Notes: generated by a model from the sequence alone, not told the origin. A DNA stretch of 64,000 bases from Proteiniclasticum aestuarii (GCF_017368455.1 NZ_JAFNJU010000010.1:62001-126000); one strand, 5' to 3'; counted from the first letter of the stretch, positions 44,634 to 54,390 are shown. Numbers and translations are program-made.

Positions 44634-44924
44634 TTAGGCTGTGAAGTCGCAGGCTTTGGATGCTTCCAGCATGGGTCTTAGGTTCGCCAGCACTTCATTC
44701 ACATGATACTCGTGCACCTGATAGGCATCCATATCCTCCTTGGAATCAAAGGTGGTGATGAGGCAGATGTCATAGCTTCTTTCGGTGAAAAGCTCATCTT
44801 TCCCAACAGTGAGTCCTTTCAGCTGGGGTATCTTTCCTTCCATGGATGTAAGGATGTTTCTGGCCTTGTCCATATTCTCCGGGCTGTTGTCCTTCAGTTT
44901 GAAAAGTACTACGTGATAAAACAT
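44634..44924 (-). CDS. Dabb-family (stress-responsive A/B barrel) protein
   Basis: A 96-residue single alpha+beta barrel domain: MFYHVVLFKLKD, LKGLTVGKDEL, DICLITTFDSKEDMDAYQVH and HVNEVLANLRP are the standard strands and helices. Function unknown in bacteria. AGGAGGACAATAT precedes the ATG. It lies 39 bases upstream of dnaE in the same direction, so it is probably cotranscribed with it. Confidence 0.92.
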   Translation of the reverse strand: MFYHVVLFKLKDNSPENMDKARNILTSMEGKIPQLKGLTVGKDELFTERSYDICLITTFDSKEDMDAYQVHEYHVNEVLANLRPMLEASKACDFTA

Positions 44925-45006
44925 ATATTGTCCTCCTGATTTCTCTCATTATTCATTGTCTTAGAATCTGTTCTTTCATGGATCTCCGTTTTCTAAAATG
45001 AGGCAC

Positions 45007-46305
45007 CTAATCATCCAGCGTATGCAGCACATTGAGCCTGGAGGCTGCTATGAGCTTGTCCCGGGAGCGCAGGGCCACATCCACTTTGGAATGAAGCTTT
45101 GACGTCTTGATGATGCTGATCTCCATGGTGAACCTGGCATCGATGCCCAGCACCTCATAGAAATCCGTGGAGCATTTATCGAGGCTGCAGCTGTAATACT
45201 GGTTCTGCAGATGGGAGATGGCGGTTTTGGACATGAGCATGGACAAAAGACCTCTGGACGCATTGCCCAGCGGGTCCAGAAATTCCGGCGATACGACGCC
45301 ACTGTAGTAGAATTTTCCGTCTCTCTTCTCCACCACCAGGCTTCTTATGATCTTATCCTCGATGGTGTCCGTTTCCATGGGCTTCATATGTCTTTCCTGA
45401 AGGGCCTTCAGGATATCCGTTCTTGTGATGACCCCCACTAGAATGCCTTCCTCCGTCACAGGACAGATGGGCAGATTCTCCCAGTCCATGATATGGGCCA
45501 CATAGGACACGGTGGTCTTGGGCGTCACGGAGATGTTCACCTTTCTCATGACGTCGCCCACCAGGTCCGTATCTTCTCGTCCCAGGGTTTCCTTAGGTGT
45601 TATGATGCCCTGGACCACCATCTTCCGGTCCACCACGGGAAACTTTTCGTGGCCGGATTTCTCTGAAATCTTCAGATAATCCCTTATGGTACTGTCCAGA
45701 AGCAGATGATGGGTCTCCTTCTGGATGATGTCCTTCACATAAGGAATGGTCTGCTTGATGAGATTTTCCGATATCCCTCTGTTGATCATGGATGCAGTAG
45801 TGAAGGTGTCGTAGGAACAGGAAATAATGGGCAGCTTCAGCCTGTCCGCCAGGGCCACATTCTTCTCGCTGGCCTTGAAACCACCAGTGATCAGTACGCC
45901 CACCCCCATGTTCAGTGCCAGAGTATGGACTTCATCCCGATTTCCCACGATGAGCAGTCCGCCCATGGTCAGATATTTCTTCATGGCCTCCATGGTCATG
46001 GCACCGATGTTGAAGCGGTAGATGGTCTTCTCCACCCCGTCACTTCCACCTAGAAGTTCTCCATCCACAATCCGAATGATTTCATTGTAGGTGATGGACT
46101 CGATCTTCTTTTCCTTCTCGCTTTCGATCCGGATGGTACCGGTCCTTGGCAGGGTCTCCAGATACCCCTCTTCCTCCATGATCTTGATGGCCTTGTATGC
46201 CGTGGCATCACTGACCCCTCGATCCTTTGCCAGGGTTCTTACAGAGAGCTTCGTACCCAGCTGCATTTCCTTGATGTGCTCCATGATTCGATCTATCTTC
46301 GCCAC
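45007..46305 (-). CDS. YtoI-like regulator: winged helix, DRTGG, CBS pair, thioesterase-like domain
   Basis: A 432-residue protein with the domain order of Bacillus YtoI: N-terminal helix-turn-helix (LAKDRGVSDATAYKAIKIME), DRTGG domain (~70-180), two CBS repeats (~190-310: GIITPKETLG, GVITRTDILKAL) which bind adenine nucleotides, and a C-terminal hot-dog domain. It probably senses nucleotide or acyl ligands and binds DNA, but targets are unknown. GTG start at 46303-46305 after GGGGGG; its first base overlaps the TAG of whiA (TAGTG), so translation is coupled. Confidence 0.88.
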   Translation of the reverse strand: MAKIDRIMEHIKEMQLGTKLSVRTLAKDRGVSDATAYKAIKIMEEEGYLETLPRTGTIRIESEKEKKIESITYNEIIRIVDGELLGGSDGVEKTIYRFNIGAMTMEAMKKYLTMGGLLIVGNRDEVHTLALNMGVGVLITGGFKASEKNVALADRLKLPIISCSYDTFTTASMINRGISENLIKQTIPYVKDIIQKETHHLLLDSTIRDYLKISEKSGHEKFPVVDRKMVVQGIITPKETLGREDTDLVGDVMRKVNISVTPKTTVSYVAHIMDWENLPICPVTEEGILVGVITRTDILKALQERHMKPMETDTIEDKIIRSLVVEKRDGKFYYSGVVSPEFLDPLGNASRGLLSMLMSKTAISHLQNQYYSCSLDKCSTDFYEVLGIDARFTMEISIIKTSKLHSKVDVALRSRDKLIAASRLNVLHTLDD

Positions 46306-47255
46306 TACAGTCCCCCCTTCCTCAGTTCATCGGCTATTTTTTCGATCTTTCTCAATCTGTGGTTGACACCGGATTTCCCCACAGGAGGATTCAGCATCTC
46401 GCCCAGTTCCTTCAGCGATTCATCCGGATAATCCAGCCTCATCTCCGCCACTTCTCTAAGCGGTTTCGAAAGCCTTGAGAGTCCGATTTCCTTCTCTATG
46501 AGTCGGATCGACTCCACCTGCCGCACGGCTGCATTCACTGTCTTGGACAGATTGGCCGTCTCGCAGTTCACCAGTCTGTTCACGTTGTTTCTCATATCCT
46601 TCACGATTCTGACGTTCTCGAACTCGAAAAGGCTGTTGTAAGCGCCGATGATGGATAGAATGTCCACAATCTGCTCCCCTTCCTTCAGGTATACGATATG
46701 GGCATTCTTCCTGGCGATGACCTTGGAGGTGAGTCCATAGGAATTTATGAGTTCCTTGAGATCCTCCGCCAGCTCCAGAGCGTTCACCACAAATTCCAGA
46801 TGATAGGCCTTTTCCGGATTGGATACGCTGCCTGACCCCAGAAAAGCCCCTTTTATGAATGCCTTCTTCAGCGCATCCGTATGGACCAGTTCTTCCCCGA
46901 TGCTGTAATCCAGGCTGAACACATCCTCCTCGCTTCTGAGAATACCTGTCTCCATGAGCAGATCCTTCAGTCCCATGTCTTCGCTGATGACGATGACATA
47001 GACATTGTTCTTCTTGAGGGAACCCGACTTCTTCACCAGAAGTCTTCCATGGATCTCCAGATGATCCTTCAGAAGCTTGAAGATGAACCTTGCTGTGGAA
47101 GGATTCTCCGTGGTGATCTTGAAGGCCAGCTTCGAGGAGCCGAAGGACAGTGTCCCCGACAGCCTCATGATGGCGGAAAGAATCGAGATGATTTCTTCCC
47201 TTGATATATCTGTATTTCTTGTTATTTCACTTTTCACTGTCGATGAAAATGACAT
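46305..47255 (-). CDS. whiA: DNA-binding protein WhiA
   Basis: A 316-residue WhiA: LAGLIDADG-like N-terminal domain (KKAFIKGAFLGSGSVSNPEK) and C-terminal helix-turn-helix (RLDYPDESLKELGEMLNPPV then GKSGVNHRLRKIEKIA). In Streptomyces it controls sporulation septation; in Firmicutes it binds DNA and affects division and chromosome segregation. No endonuclease residues are expected. It forms an operon with the YtoI-like gene and follows yvcK, but a terminator stands between them. Confidence 0.97.
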   Translation of the reverse strand: MSFSSTVKSEITRNTDISREEIISILSAIMRLSGTLSFGSSKLAFKITTENPSTARFIFKLLKDHLEIHGRLLVKKSGSLKKNNVYVIVISEDMGLKDLLMETGILRSEEDVFSLDYSIGEELVHTDALKKAFIKGAFLGSGSVSNPEKAYHLEFVVNALELAEDLKELINSYGLTSKVIARKNAHIVYLKEGEQIVDILSIIGAYNSLFEFENVRIVKDMRNNVNRLVNCETANLSKTVNAAVRQVESIRLIEKEIGLSRLSKPLREVAEMRLDYPDESLKELGEMLNPPVGKSGVNHRLRKIEKIADELRKGGL

Positions 47256-47406
47256 AGTATCACCCGAACCTGTTCTATTTTTATTGTAAATTCTGCAGTT
47301 TTCTCCATCTTTAACAGACAGTTTTAGTACAGTTTACCTTTCTAATTATACCATAACACCAGAAATCATAGAACGGATAAGCACCCATTCACCACAATTA
47401 AAATAG

Positions 47407-47447
47407 AGGTGTTCCGACACCGGCAGATCGCCTTGGTCAGAACACCT
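47407..47447 (-). terminator. Terminator of yvcK
   Basis: On the minus strand a 12-bp stem with one G-U pair (AGGTGTTCTGAC/GTCGGAACACCT) is followed by CTATTTTAATT, 30 bases after the yvcK stop. It separates yvcK from whiA, which in many Firmicutes share a transcript. Confidence 0.75.
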
Positions 47448-47476
47448 TCTTTACTTCAGAATCCAGGATTTTCTTC

Positions 47477-48808
47477 TCACTTTTTTCTGTGTTTCAGCTT
47501 GCCCGATAAAGCCACATACTCCAGGATTCTCTTCTTGTCATTGACCAGAGCCTCACTCAGGATGATTTCCATGAGCTTCTGGGAAAGCTTTTCCGCATCA
47601 TGCCTGACGGAAGTTTCCCGGGGCTTGATGAAATCTCCTGTGATGAGCTTGAAATCATACTCCTTGAGATTCTCCTCATCCACCGGAACCTCAAACTGAT
47701 TCATATGGTGGTAAGCACTTCGAAGCTTCGGATTTCTGATTTTCGTCGTGTTGGCGAAGACATAATCCAGCGGACCGATGTCACCGTGCCTATAGATGGC
47801 CCGGATGTGATCCGACACCTTGAACTCATCCGTTTCGCCCGGCTGCGTCATGACATTGCAGACATAGATCTTTCGCGCCCTGCTTTCCTTGATGGCTTCC
47901 GGAACACCTTTCACCAGAATGTTCGGAATGATGGAGGTGTAGAGGGAACCCGGTCCGAGGATGATGGCATCGGCTCTCAGGATTTCTTCCCGCACATCGG
48001 AAAGGCACTCCGCATTTTCCGGTGTGATGTAGAGCCTGGCGATCTTGGCCCCTTCGGAGATGCTCACATCGGGAATATGGGATTCCCCCACCACCACCTG
48101 ATCGTTCTCCAGAACCGCATTGATCCGGATATTATCCAAGGTCACTGGCAGCACTTTTCCCGTGATGGCCAGAACACTGGCCATTTTCTGCACCGCATCT
48201 TCGAAATTGTCCGAGACGCCGTCCATGGCGGCAAGAAAAAGATTCCCGAAGCTCTGCCCTTTCAGGCTTCCATCCTTGAAACGGTACTGCATGAGCTCCT
48301 CCATGAGGGGCTCGGTGTTGGCCAGCGCCACCAGGCAGTTTCTGATGTCTCCAGGCGGAAGAATGCCCAGGTCTTCCCGAAGGACCCCGGAGCCTCCCCC
48401 GTCATCAGCCACCGTGACCACCGCGGTGATGTTGTTGGTGTAGCTCTTGATGCCTTTCAGGATGGTGGAAAGCCCCGTGCCCCCACCGATGATCACGACT
48501 CTTGGCCCCTGAACCAGAAGCTTCTTGTCATGGATGAGGCTTCCGATTTCTCTGGAGTCCATGTTGAAGTCGATGAGTCCGTCCTTGGCCAGAGACATGA
48601 AATTCTTCAGAAGCTCCGCTGTGGATACATAGAGTGTGGACGCACCTAAAATAAGAAGATAGATATAATACAGATTATATACATCTTCTCCAAATCTTCT
48701 GAATATCAGTTCTATGATGGCGAACACCAGCAGGCTGATGCCCACTATAGCCAGCCCGAACCATCTCTTGATTCCGAATCCCGTATTCATCCAGTCTTTT
48801 ATCTTCAT
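47477..48808 (-). CDS. yvcK: YvcK/GlmR-family protein with N-terminal membrane anchor
   Basis: A 443-residue CofD-like protein. The family core starts VVIIGGGTGLSTILKGIK (residue ~102), with ADDGGGSGVLREDLGILPPGD and PGSLYTSIIPNILV, and binds UDP-sugars in Bacillus, where it stimulates GlmS in cell-wall precursor synthesis. Unlike the ~320-residue Bacillus form, it has ~100 extra N-terminal residues with two transmembrane helices (FGLAIVGISLLVFAIIELI and IYLLILGASTLYVS). No rapZ gene precedes it. The ATG has only a weak site. Confidence 0.95.
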   Translation of the reverse strand: MKIKDWMNTGFGIKRWFGLAIVGISLLVFAIIELIFRRFGEDVYNLYYIYLLILGASTLYVSTAELLKNFMSLAKDGLIDFNMDSREIGSLIHDKKLLVQGPRVVIIGGGTGLSTILKGIKSYTNNITAVVTVADDGGGSGVLREDLGILPPGDIRNCLVALANTEPLMEELMQYRFKDGSLKGQSFGNLFLAAMDGVSDNFEDAVQKMASVLAITGKVLPVTLDNIRINAVLENDQVVVGESHIPDVSISEGAKIARLYITPENAECLSDVREEILRADAIILGPGSLYTSIIPNILVKGVPEAIKESRARKIYVCNVMTQPGETDEFKVSDHIRAIYRHGDIGPLDYVFANTTKIRNPKLRSAYHHMNQFEVPVDEENLKEYDFKLITGDFIKPRETSVRHDAEKLSQKLMEIILSEALVNDKKRILEYVALSGKLKHRKK

Positions 48809-48930
48809 CTATACACACCACTAATTCCTCTTGTTCTTACCTTTGATTATACCACAGCTTATTCGATGAAGAACATGCCTCTTCTTTATCGCATTTTCTA
48901 AATAAAGGAGCGAATGTGCAGCATAGTAAA

Positions 48931-48957
48931 GGGAACCGGCTTTTAGAGCCGATTCCC
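48931..48957 (-). terminator. Terminator of the binding-protein operon
   Basis: An 11-bp stem with a G-U pair (GGGAATCGGCT/AGCCGGTTCCC on the minus strand) lies 46 bases after the stop at 49003; the T-tract is weak (TTTACTATG). Confidence 0.7.
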
Positions 48958-49002
48958 CGTGTACTGCCGATCAGGAAAGTGAAAATGGGAGTAACGAATC
49001 CT

Positions 49003-52000
49003 TTACGCCTTCTTCCGCGTTTTCTTCCTGTTGATCTGCACAATGATCTTGTCAAATTTTCCATCCCGTCTGAAGATACTGCCTGAAATCTCCCTGTTAA
49101 GCTTCAGAGTGTTCTCGAAGGTATACCTGTCCCCATTTTCATAGAAGACCGATACCGCATCGTGGTCACTGAGCTCATAAATCACCGGAACAGAACAGAT
49201 GGTGAAGCCCAGCTGATTTTCCCGGATGTCCAGCGTTCTTTCCGGAAGCACCCAGTCCACCTGTTTCTTCAGGAACTCCTCTTCCGACAGCATGCTTGGA
49301 TCGAATCGGATTTCTCCATCTGACACTAAGACACCCAGCTCGCTGAATCTGGTGATGAAATCCTCTTTGACCTGCCCGGTCATGCCAGGCTGCTGAACCC
49401 CAGCAAAACTGGGGGTATGGGAATAGGCGTCACTTGGGAATGCGCCATAGTCCAGAGGCGATTTATCCACACCGATGCCCGCCTTCAGGTCACGGAAGTG
49501 CTCCGCCAGCTGGTCCGCAACCTCCAGTTCACCATCTCTCAGGGCAAGCTCATGATTTTCCTTAGCCGCCAGCACAAGTTTCGATACCATATGCCAGTAG
49601 ATGCTTCCAAGCCCCTCATATTTGTAGAAGGTTCCCGAGCGACCTGTAAAGGCATGATGTTCGAACATCTCATGGAAGATCGCGCCGACTTTCTCAATCT
49701 CTGCCGGTTCATAGTCCGTCCCGGAAGCCAGAGCATTCACGATTTCCTTGGCATTTCTGAACTGTCCGTTGAAACGGTACTGCCCCTTCACATCCTGTTC
49801 AATGAATCTTCCGGATCCTTTCTCAAGTTCCTTCTGAAGAAGCGAAGAGGATTTCACCGCTTCCTCAGGAATGATGTTCTTCTGAAGGAACAGTGGCAGT
49901 TCTCGCACCGGATAGAGCATATAGCTGTTCTGATCCTCTCGATAGATCCGGCTTCTCTTCAGCGCCTCAAGGACCCTGATCGCTTCTCTGCTGCTTAAAG
50001 CGCCGGAGCTTAAGACCGCCACCTGACCTTCCAGCATCTCATAGAGATGACTCAGGCTGCAGGTGTTCTCATCGAATCGGAGCAGATTGTAGGAATGATA
50101 GAGTCCATCCGCTCTTCTGTTTGCGGCGATGGTGGCATCCAGATGCCCCTTCGCGGCATTCAGCAGTCTTCGGATGTCACCATAGGCAAGCTTCGCCTTT
50201 TCACCCGTAAAACCATGGGCATAGATCTTCTGGCGGTAATCCGTCCCGATGCGCCCGAGATTCATGACGATTTCATATCGTGCTTCATCACTTATGCCCT
50301 GATCCAGCATTTCTGTGCTTTCTTCAAGAACCTTCAGCGTGTCCATAAGCATCCTTTTCATTTCTCCGGAAACGGCCACGGAGCCTTCTTCAGCTTCCAG
50401 CAGCGTATCCATGAAGCCCAGATAACGGTATAGATAGTAAAGCGTGACCATGGAAACCCCGTTACCCACCAGAGCGTTGTTGGCATCGTTCCATTCCGGA
50501 CGCTGGGTGTTCATCCAGATGCCGCCATCAGGGATATAGTTTGATAATTTGGAGAGCAGCACCGCAAGGAGTTTTTCCGTCAGATTCACATGATAGATCT
50601 CTTCTCCGATGAAGTGCAGCTTACCATCAGCGCCATACCGGTCCACTCTTCTTCTGATGGCTTCCGCCGAAGCTTCATCATAGTCGATGGAATTCTTGGG
50701 GTCTCTCACGAGATCCTCGATGCCCTTGATTCTGTATGGCACATCGGCATAGACAAAGATCTCCTTGTCCAGCATTTCACTGAGCTTGTGCGGATGGTAC
50801 TTCTTCGACAGCTCCATGAGCTTCAGAAGATAGATGACCTGATGGTCTCCCCAGTATCCGATGTTTGACCAGGGGTCCGTGGGATCCGGTTCTTCCCAGT
50901 CCACACCGTCCTTGGTAATGCGATAGGCATTGTATCCGTCCGGTGTGGAAGCGTTGACGAACTTCGCGATGATGCTTTCGATGTAGCCAGGGAACGACAG
51001 GGAAAGCGCTTCCCAGTTCTGGAAAATATCTCTCCAGTTCCCTTCAAAGTTCAGATTCCTCTTTCCATCTTCCCCGCTGATCTTGATGTTGAATTTATTC
51101 CATGGACGGCTGGGATCCCCATGTCGTCTGGAATAGGTCAATGGGAGATACTCCAGAAGGATTCTCATGAGATCTTTATCCCCGGTTTTTTCCACCAGAG
51201 CTATAAGCTCCGCATAATTCTTCTCTTCAGACAGAGCATCCAGCATGTTTCTGTGCCTTGCGAGGAGATCCTTATTCCATTTTCCGATGAACGCCTTCAG
51301 GTCCTCTGTAAAGACATTGTAGCCGTCCGCATAGATTCCACCACGCATGATATTGTACAGGGTGTTGGAAAAGTGTCTGTAGCTATCCATTTTCTTTTCC
51401 GTCATCTGGCATCCGTCGGCGTCAAACACAAGCTTCTTGAGATTCTCATCGCCTCTATTAAGATCCGCTTCCAGACTGCGGAGGATGCTGTCCCCTTCAC
51501 GGATTTCACTGATCAGCGCTTCGATATCCGCCGCGCTCTGCTGGAGCTCCGAAACCATAATCCATTTTCTTGTCTCGGAAGCAGCCAGCTTCAGCGCTGA
51601 AGACACATAGAACGCGCCTCTCTGACCCTTGATGTCATATTCCGTCGTGATGTCAGCCCCTCTTCTGAAGCTTCTGACCTGATGCTCCGAGAGAAGAAGT
51701 GTCGGCTGTTCCAGCCCCTTGGCCCAAACCGTCGTCGCTTTGAGCGATTCACTGGGTTCGGGCTGATCCGATATGATGGAACTGAGGGTGAAGATGCCCA
51801 GGGCTGATTCCTCCACCAGCTCACTGCGCTTATATCCGTCAATGAGGGTGCTGCGGCTCGCCTGAGCCAGTGCATCCACGCCGTAGGGCAGGATGTTTCT
51901 GATGCCGTCCAGCACACGTACGGTAAGCGCTTCACTGGAATGGCTCAGGAGTTCAGACTCTTTGACCAGACCGTACCGGCTGCTCATCTTCCAGGTGTAT

Positions 52001-52443
52001 CGGTAGGTCAGCTTCAGATCCAGGTTCTCTTCCTCGAACATGATCTTGTTGCCCATGGTGTTCTTATAGAGATTTCTCTTGATTCTGTATAGATCCGCAT
52101 TGTGACTGGTGAAAGGCTGCCAGAGGCTGCGTTTTCCCCCATCAGACACGATCAAAGCCGTATCGGGACCTGTGGTCTCAATGCTGTCATGAACCTTATC
52201 GTCCGTCACATAGGGAAACAGTGCGTTGTCGGGATTCCCCCGACCCGCGGTGAGTCCGCCGGTACTGGAAACAAAAAGCCAGAAATCTCCGTCGTTGACG
52301 ATGGTCATGAAAAAAGGAGGCATTTCATGAAAATCGCTGATCCGGAAGTATGTTTCCCCCTTCATTTCCACTGTGGTTAATGAAATCTCCGGCGAGTCCG
52401 CATGGAGCACACAGTCGCCGATATATAAATTCTTATCTTTCAT
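49003..52443 (-). CDS. Large (alpha/alpha)6-barrel carbohydrate-active protein, GH94/clan GH-Q-like
   Basis: A 1146-residue cytoplasmic protein without signal peptide. The N-terminal ~300 residues are beta-sandwich in character (FRISDFHEMPPFFMTIVNDG, TGGLTAGRGNPDNALFPYVT). The C-terminal two thirds are helical, and near residue 651 it has RPEWNDANNALVGNG, which resembles the DWNDGMN acid motif of cellobiose-phosphorylase-type enzymes but with Pro-Glu-Trp in front. The other big protein of the locus (57638-60757) has the same kind of block. It is the last gene of the SBP-permease-permease operon (24 bases after the second permease). Likely a glycoside phosphorylase or a hydrolase of that fold; specificity unknown. 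Confidence 0.7.
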   Translation of the reverse strand: MKDKNLYIGDCVLHADSPEISLTTVEMKGETYFRISDFHEMPPFFMTIVNDGDFWLFVSSTGGLTAGRGNPDNALFPYVTDDKVHDSIETTGPDTALIVSDGGKRSLWQPFTSHNADLYRIKRNLYKNTMGNKIMFEEENLDLKLTYRYTWKMSSRYGLVKESELLSHSSEALTVRVLDGIRNILPYGVDALAQASRSTLIDGYKRSELVEESALGIFTLSSIISDQPEPSESLKATTVWAKGLEQPTLLLSEHQVRSFRRGADITTEYDIKGQRGAFYVSSALKLAASETRKWIMVSELQQSAADIEALISEIREGDSILRSLEADLNRGDENLKKLVFDADGCQMTEKKMDSYRHFSNTLYNIMRGGIYADGYNVFTEDLKAFIGKWNKDLLARHRNMLDALSEEKNYAELIALVEKTGDKDLMRILLEYLPLTYSRRHGDPSRPWNKFNIKISGEDGKRNLNFEGNWRDIFQNWEALSLSFPGYIESIIAKFVNASTPDGYNAYRITKDGVDWEEPDPTDPWSNIGYWGDHQVIYLLKLMELSKKYHPHKLSEMLDKEIFVYADVPYRIKGIEDLVRDPKNSIDYDEASAEAIRRRVDRYGADGKLHFIGEEIYHVNLTEKLLAVLLSKLSNYIPDGGIWMNTQRPEWNDANNALVGNGVSMVTLYYLYRYLGFMDTLLEAEEGSVAVSGEMKRMLMDTLKVLEESTEMLDQGISDEARYEIVMNLGRIGTDYRQKIYAHGFTGEKAKLAYGDIRRLLNAAKGHLDATIAANRRADGLYHSYNLLRFDENTCSLSHLYEMLEGQVAVLSSGALSSREAIRVLEALKRSRIYREDQNSYMLYPVRELPLFLQKNIIPEEAVKSSSLLQKELEKGSGRFIEQDVKGQYRFNGQFRNAKEIVNALASGTDYEPAEIEKVGAIFHEMFEHHAFTGRSGTFYKYEGLGSIYWHMVSKLVLAAKENHELALRDGELEVADQLAEHFRDLKAGIGVDKSPLDYGAFPSDAYSHTPSFAGVQQPGMTGQVKEDFITRFSELGVLVSDGEIRFDPSMLSEEEFLKKQVDWVLPERTLDIRENQLGFTICSVPVIYELSDHDAVSVFYENGDRYTFENTLKLNREISGSIFRRDGKFDKIIVQINRKKTRKKA

Positions 52444-52467
52444 CGTTAATTCCTTTCATCAGTGTGA

Positions 52468-53376
52468 TTAGCCTTTCACTGCACCGGCTGAAATATTTTC
52501 AATGAGGTATTTGGAAGCGAATATAAACACCACAACAATCGGTACAATGGAGATGGCAAAGCCGAGATAAATCGCTCCCTGATTCTGATACCATATTCTC
52601 AGTGCCTTCAGGGAGGAAATGACCATGGGCAGTGTTTCATTCGCCTTGGAACTCAGAATGACTCTTGCACTGAGATAATTATTCCAGGACCCGATGAAGG
52701 TGAAAATCGACATGGTCGCCACACCCGGAGCCATGAGCGGCAGCGCGATTCTATGGAAAATGTAGAGCTCTCCTGCGCCATCTATTCTGGCGGCCTCGAT
52801 GACCTCCTTGCCGAGGGAGGAACTGATGTAGGCTCTCAGGAAAAACACCGTTCCGATGGAGGCGATGGCTGGTATGATCAGCGCAAGATGATTATCCATG
52901 AGCCCGATCTGGGTCATCAGTCTGACATAGCCAAGAAACGCCAGCTGGCTGGGAACCATCATGAATATGAGGATCAGTCCGAACAGGACATTCTTTCCTC
53001 TGAAGTTGAACACATGGAATCCGTAAGCCGTCAGCGCCGAGAAATATCCCGATAACACCGTCACCGCCACTGCGATCTTCAGGGAGTTCATGAAGCCCCT
53101 GACCACATCCACGTTGTCCACCAGAATCCTGTAGTTTTCCACCAGACTTGTTCCTGGAATCAGCGAAATGCCCTGGGTTGAAATGGACATTCCGTCACGG
53201 GTGGCATTGATAAGCACGATCCAGAAAGGAATGACGGCAATGACCACAAGAAATGCAAGGAAAAGATAGATCAGGCTATAGACCATGACTTTCTTCGCTT
53301 TGTTTCTTCGTATCTCTTTACGTCTCTGCTCATCGGTCTGTGGACTGATTTGTTCTTTCACTCTATTGTCTTTCAT
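52468..53376 (-). CDS. Sugar ABC transporter permease, MalG type
   Basis: A 302-residue CUT1 inner-membrane permease with six helices and the EAA loop VIEAARIDGAGELYIFHRIALP contacting the ATPase. The C-terminus ends in ISAGAVKG, usual for MalG-like subunits. The ATG at 53374-53376 is preferred over the GTG three codons upstream. It overlaps the preceding permease gene by 14 bases. No ATPase gene lies in the locus, so a shared MsmX/UgpC-type ATPase is probably used. Confidence 0.95.
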   Translation of the reverse strand: MKDNRVKEQISPQTDEQRRKEIRRNKAKKVMVYSLIYLFLAFLVVIAVIPFWIVLINATRDGMSISTQGISLIPGTSLVENYRILVDNVDVVRGFMNSLKIAVAVTVLSGYFSALTAYGFHVFNFRGKNVLFGLILIFMMVPSQLAFLGYVRLMTQIGLMDNHLALIIPAIASIGTVFFLRAYISSSLGKEVIEAARIDGAGELYIFHRIALPLMAPGVATMSIFTFIGSWNNYLSARVILSSKANETLPMVISSLKALRIWYQNQGAIYLGFAISIVPIVVVFIFASKYLIENISAGAVKG

Positions 53377-54334
53377 GAGGATCACCGCCTTTCATCATTA
53401 AAACTTCTTTCTTTCTCGCTTTCTTCTCTTTCCTGTTTTCAAAAAACTCTCTGATTTCTCTTCTGTTTGTCGCAATGGTGAAGACCGCTGTAAATACCAT
53501 GATGAGGAGGAATAGTACAAAAGAAAGGGCAGAAGCATAACCATAGTTTCTGTAGACGAAGGCCATATTGTAGATGTACACAATCATCGTGTTCAGACTG
53601 CCTTCCGGAAACCCTCTGCTGTCGGTAATGAGAAAGGGAATATCAAAGAGCTGAAGCCCCCCTATGAGACCCGTGACCATGACATACATGAGGATGGGCT
53701 TGATGGAAGGTATGGTGATGTTCTTCATGATCTGGAATCTGTTGGCCCCATCGATTCTTGCTGCTTCAAAGGTCTCTTTGCTCACAGCCTGCACGGAAGC
53801 CATGAATAGAATGAAGGAGTTGCCGAACCACATCCAGGTCTGAATCCCTGAAACACTCATCTGAGCCAGAATCGGCTTCGTCAGCCATCCGATGGCGGTA
53901 TCAATCCACCCGATATTGAAGAGCACCTGATTCACAACGCCATAGTCTCTGTCGAGAAGCTTCACGAAAATCAGTGCTATGGTCGCGGATGCGATGAGAT
54001 TCGGAAGATAGAACACAACTCGAAAGAAGCCCAGTCCTTTGACTTTATACTTGATGTCCGAGAAAATCATGACCAATAGAAACGCCAGGAAAATCTGGAA
54101 GAAAATATTCACTGCCCAGATTCTGATGGTATTGAAGAATGCATCCACCACATTGGGGTCATTGAAAACCAGTTTGAAGTTTTCAGCTCCGATGAACACC
54201 TGTGGTCCATAACCTTTGAATCTCGTCATGGACAGGTACAATGTGAACAGAATCGGATATACATTGAACAGGGCGAACACCAGAAAAAATGGTGTGATAA
54301 AAAAATATCCTTTCCTTTCTTTTGTTTTTTTCAT
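53363..54334 (-). CDS. Sugar ABC transporter permease, MalF type
   Basis: A 323-residue CUT1 permease: six helices, EAA loop FEAARIDGANRFQIMKNITIP, and a basic C-terminal tail. The start is the ATG at 54332-54334 with GGAGGTAAAA upstream; earlier in-frame ATGs belong to the hairpin between the genes. It overlaps the MalG-type gene, so they are coupled. Confidence 0.95.
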   Translation of the reverse strand: MKKTKERKGYFFITPFFLVFALFNVYPILFTLYLSMTRFKGYGPQVFIGAENFKLVFNDPNVVDAFFNTIRIWAVNIFFQIFLAFLLVMIFSDIKYKVKGLGFFRVVFYLPNLIASATIALIFVKLLDRDYGVVNQVLFNIGWIDTAIGWLTKPILAQMSVSGIQTWMWFGNSFILFMASVQAVSKETFEAARIDGANRFQIMKNITIPSIKPILMYVMVTGLIGGLQLFDIPFLITDSRGFPEGSLNTMIVYIYNMAFVYRNYGYASALSFVLFLLIMVFTAVFTIATNRREIREFFENRKEKKARKKEVLMMKGGDPHERQ

Positions 54335-54345
54335 TTTTACCTCCA

Positions 54346-54380
54346 TATGCAAAAGTAGACTTCACGTCTACTTCTGCATA
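54346..54380. promoter_or_regulatory. mRNA hairpin between binding-protein and permease genes
   Basis: A 15-bp stem with one mismatch (54346-54360 with 54366-54380) around TTCAC sits directly between the SBP stop and the ribosome binding site of the MalF-type gene. On the transcript strand no U-tract follows, so it is not a terminator; such hairpins protect the upstream SBP message and lower permease expression, as in malE-malF. Confidence 0.7.
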
Positions 54381-54390
54381 GTTTTTTTCT

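Noticed and set aside
47600..48649. 349-codon plus-strand frame opposite yvcK
   Set aside because: Lies wholly antisense to a certain gene, has no ribosome binding site and no protein motif; it is a by-product of codon bias.
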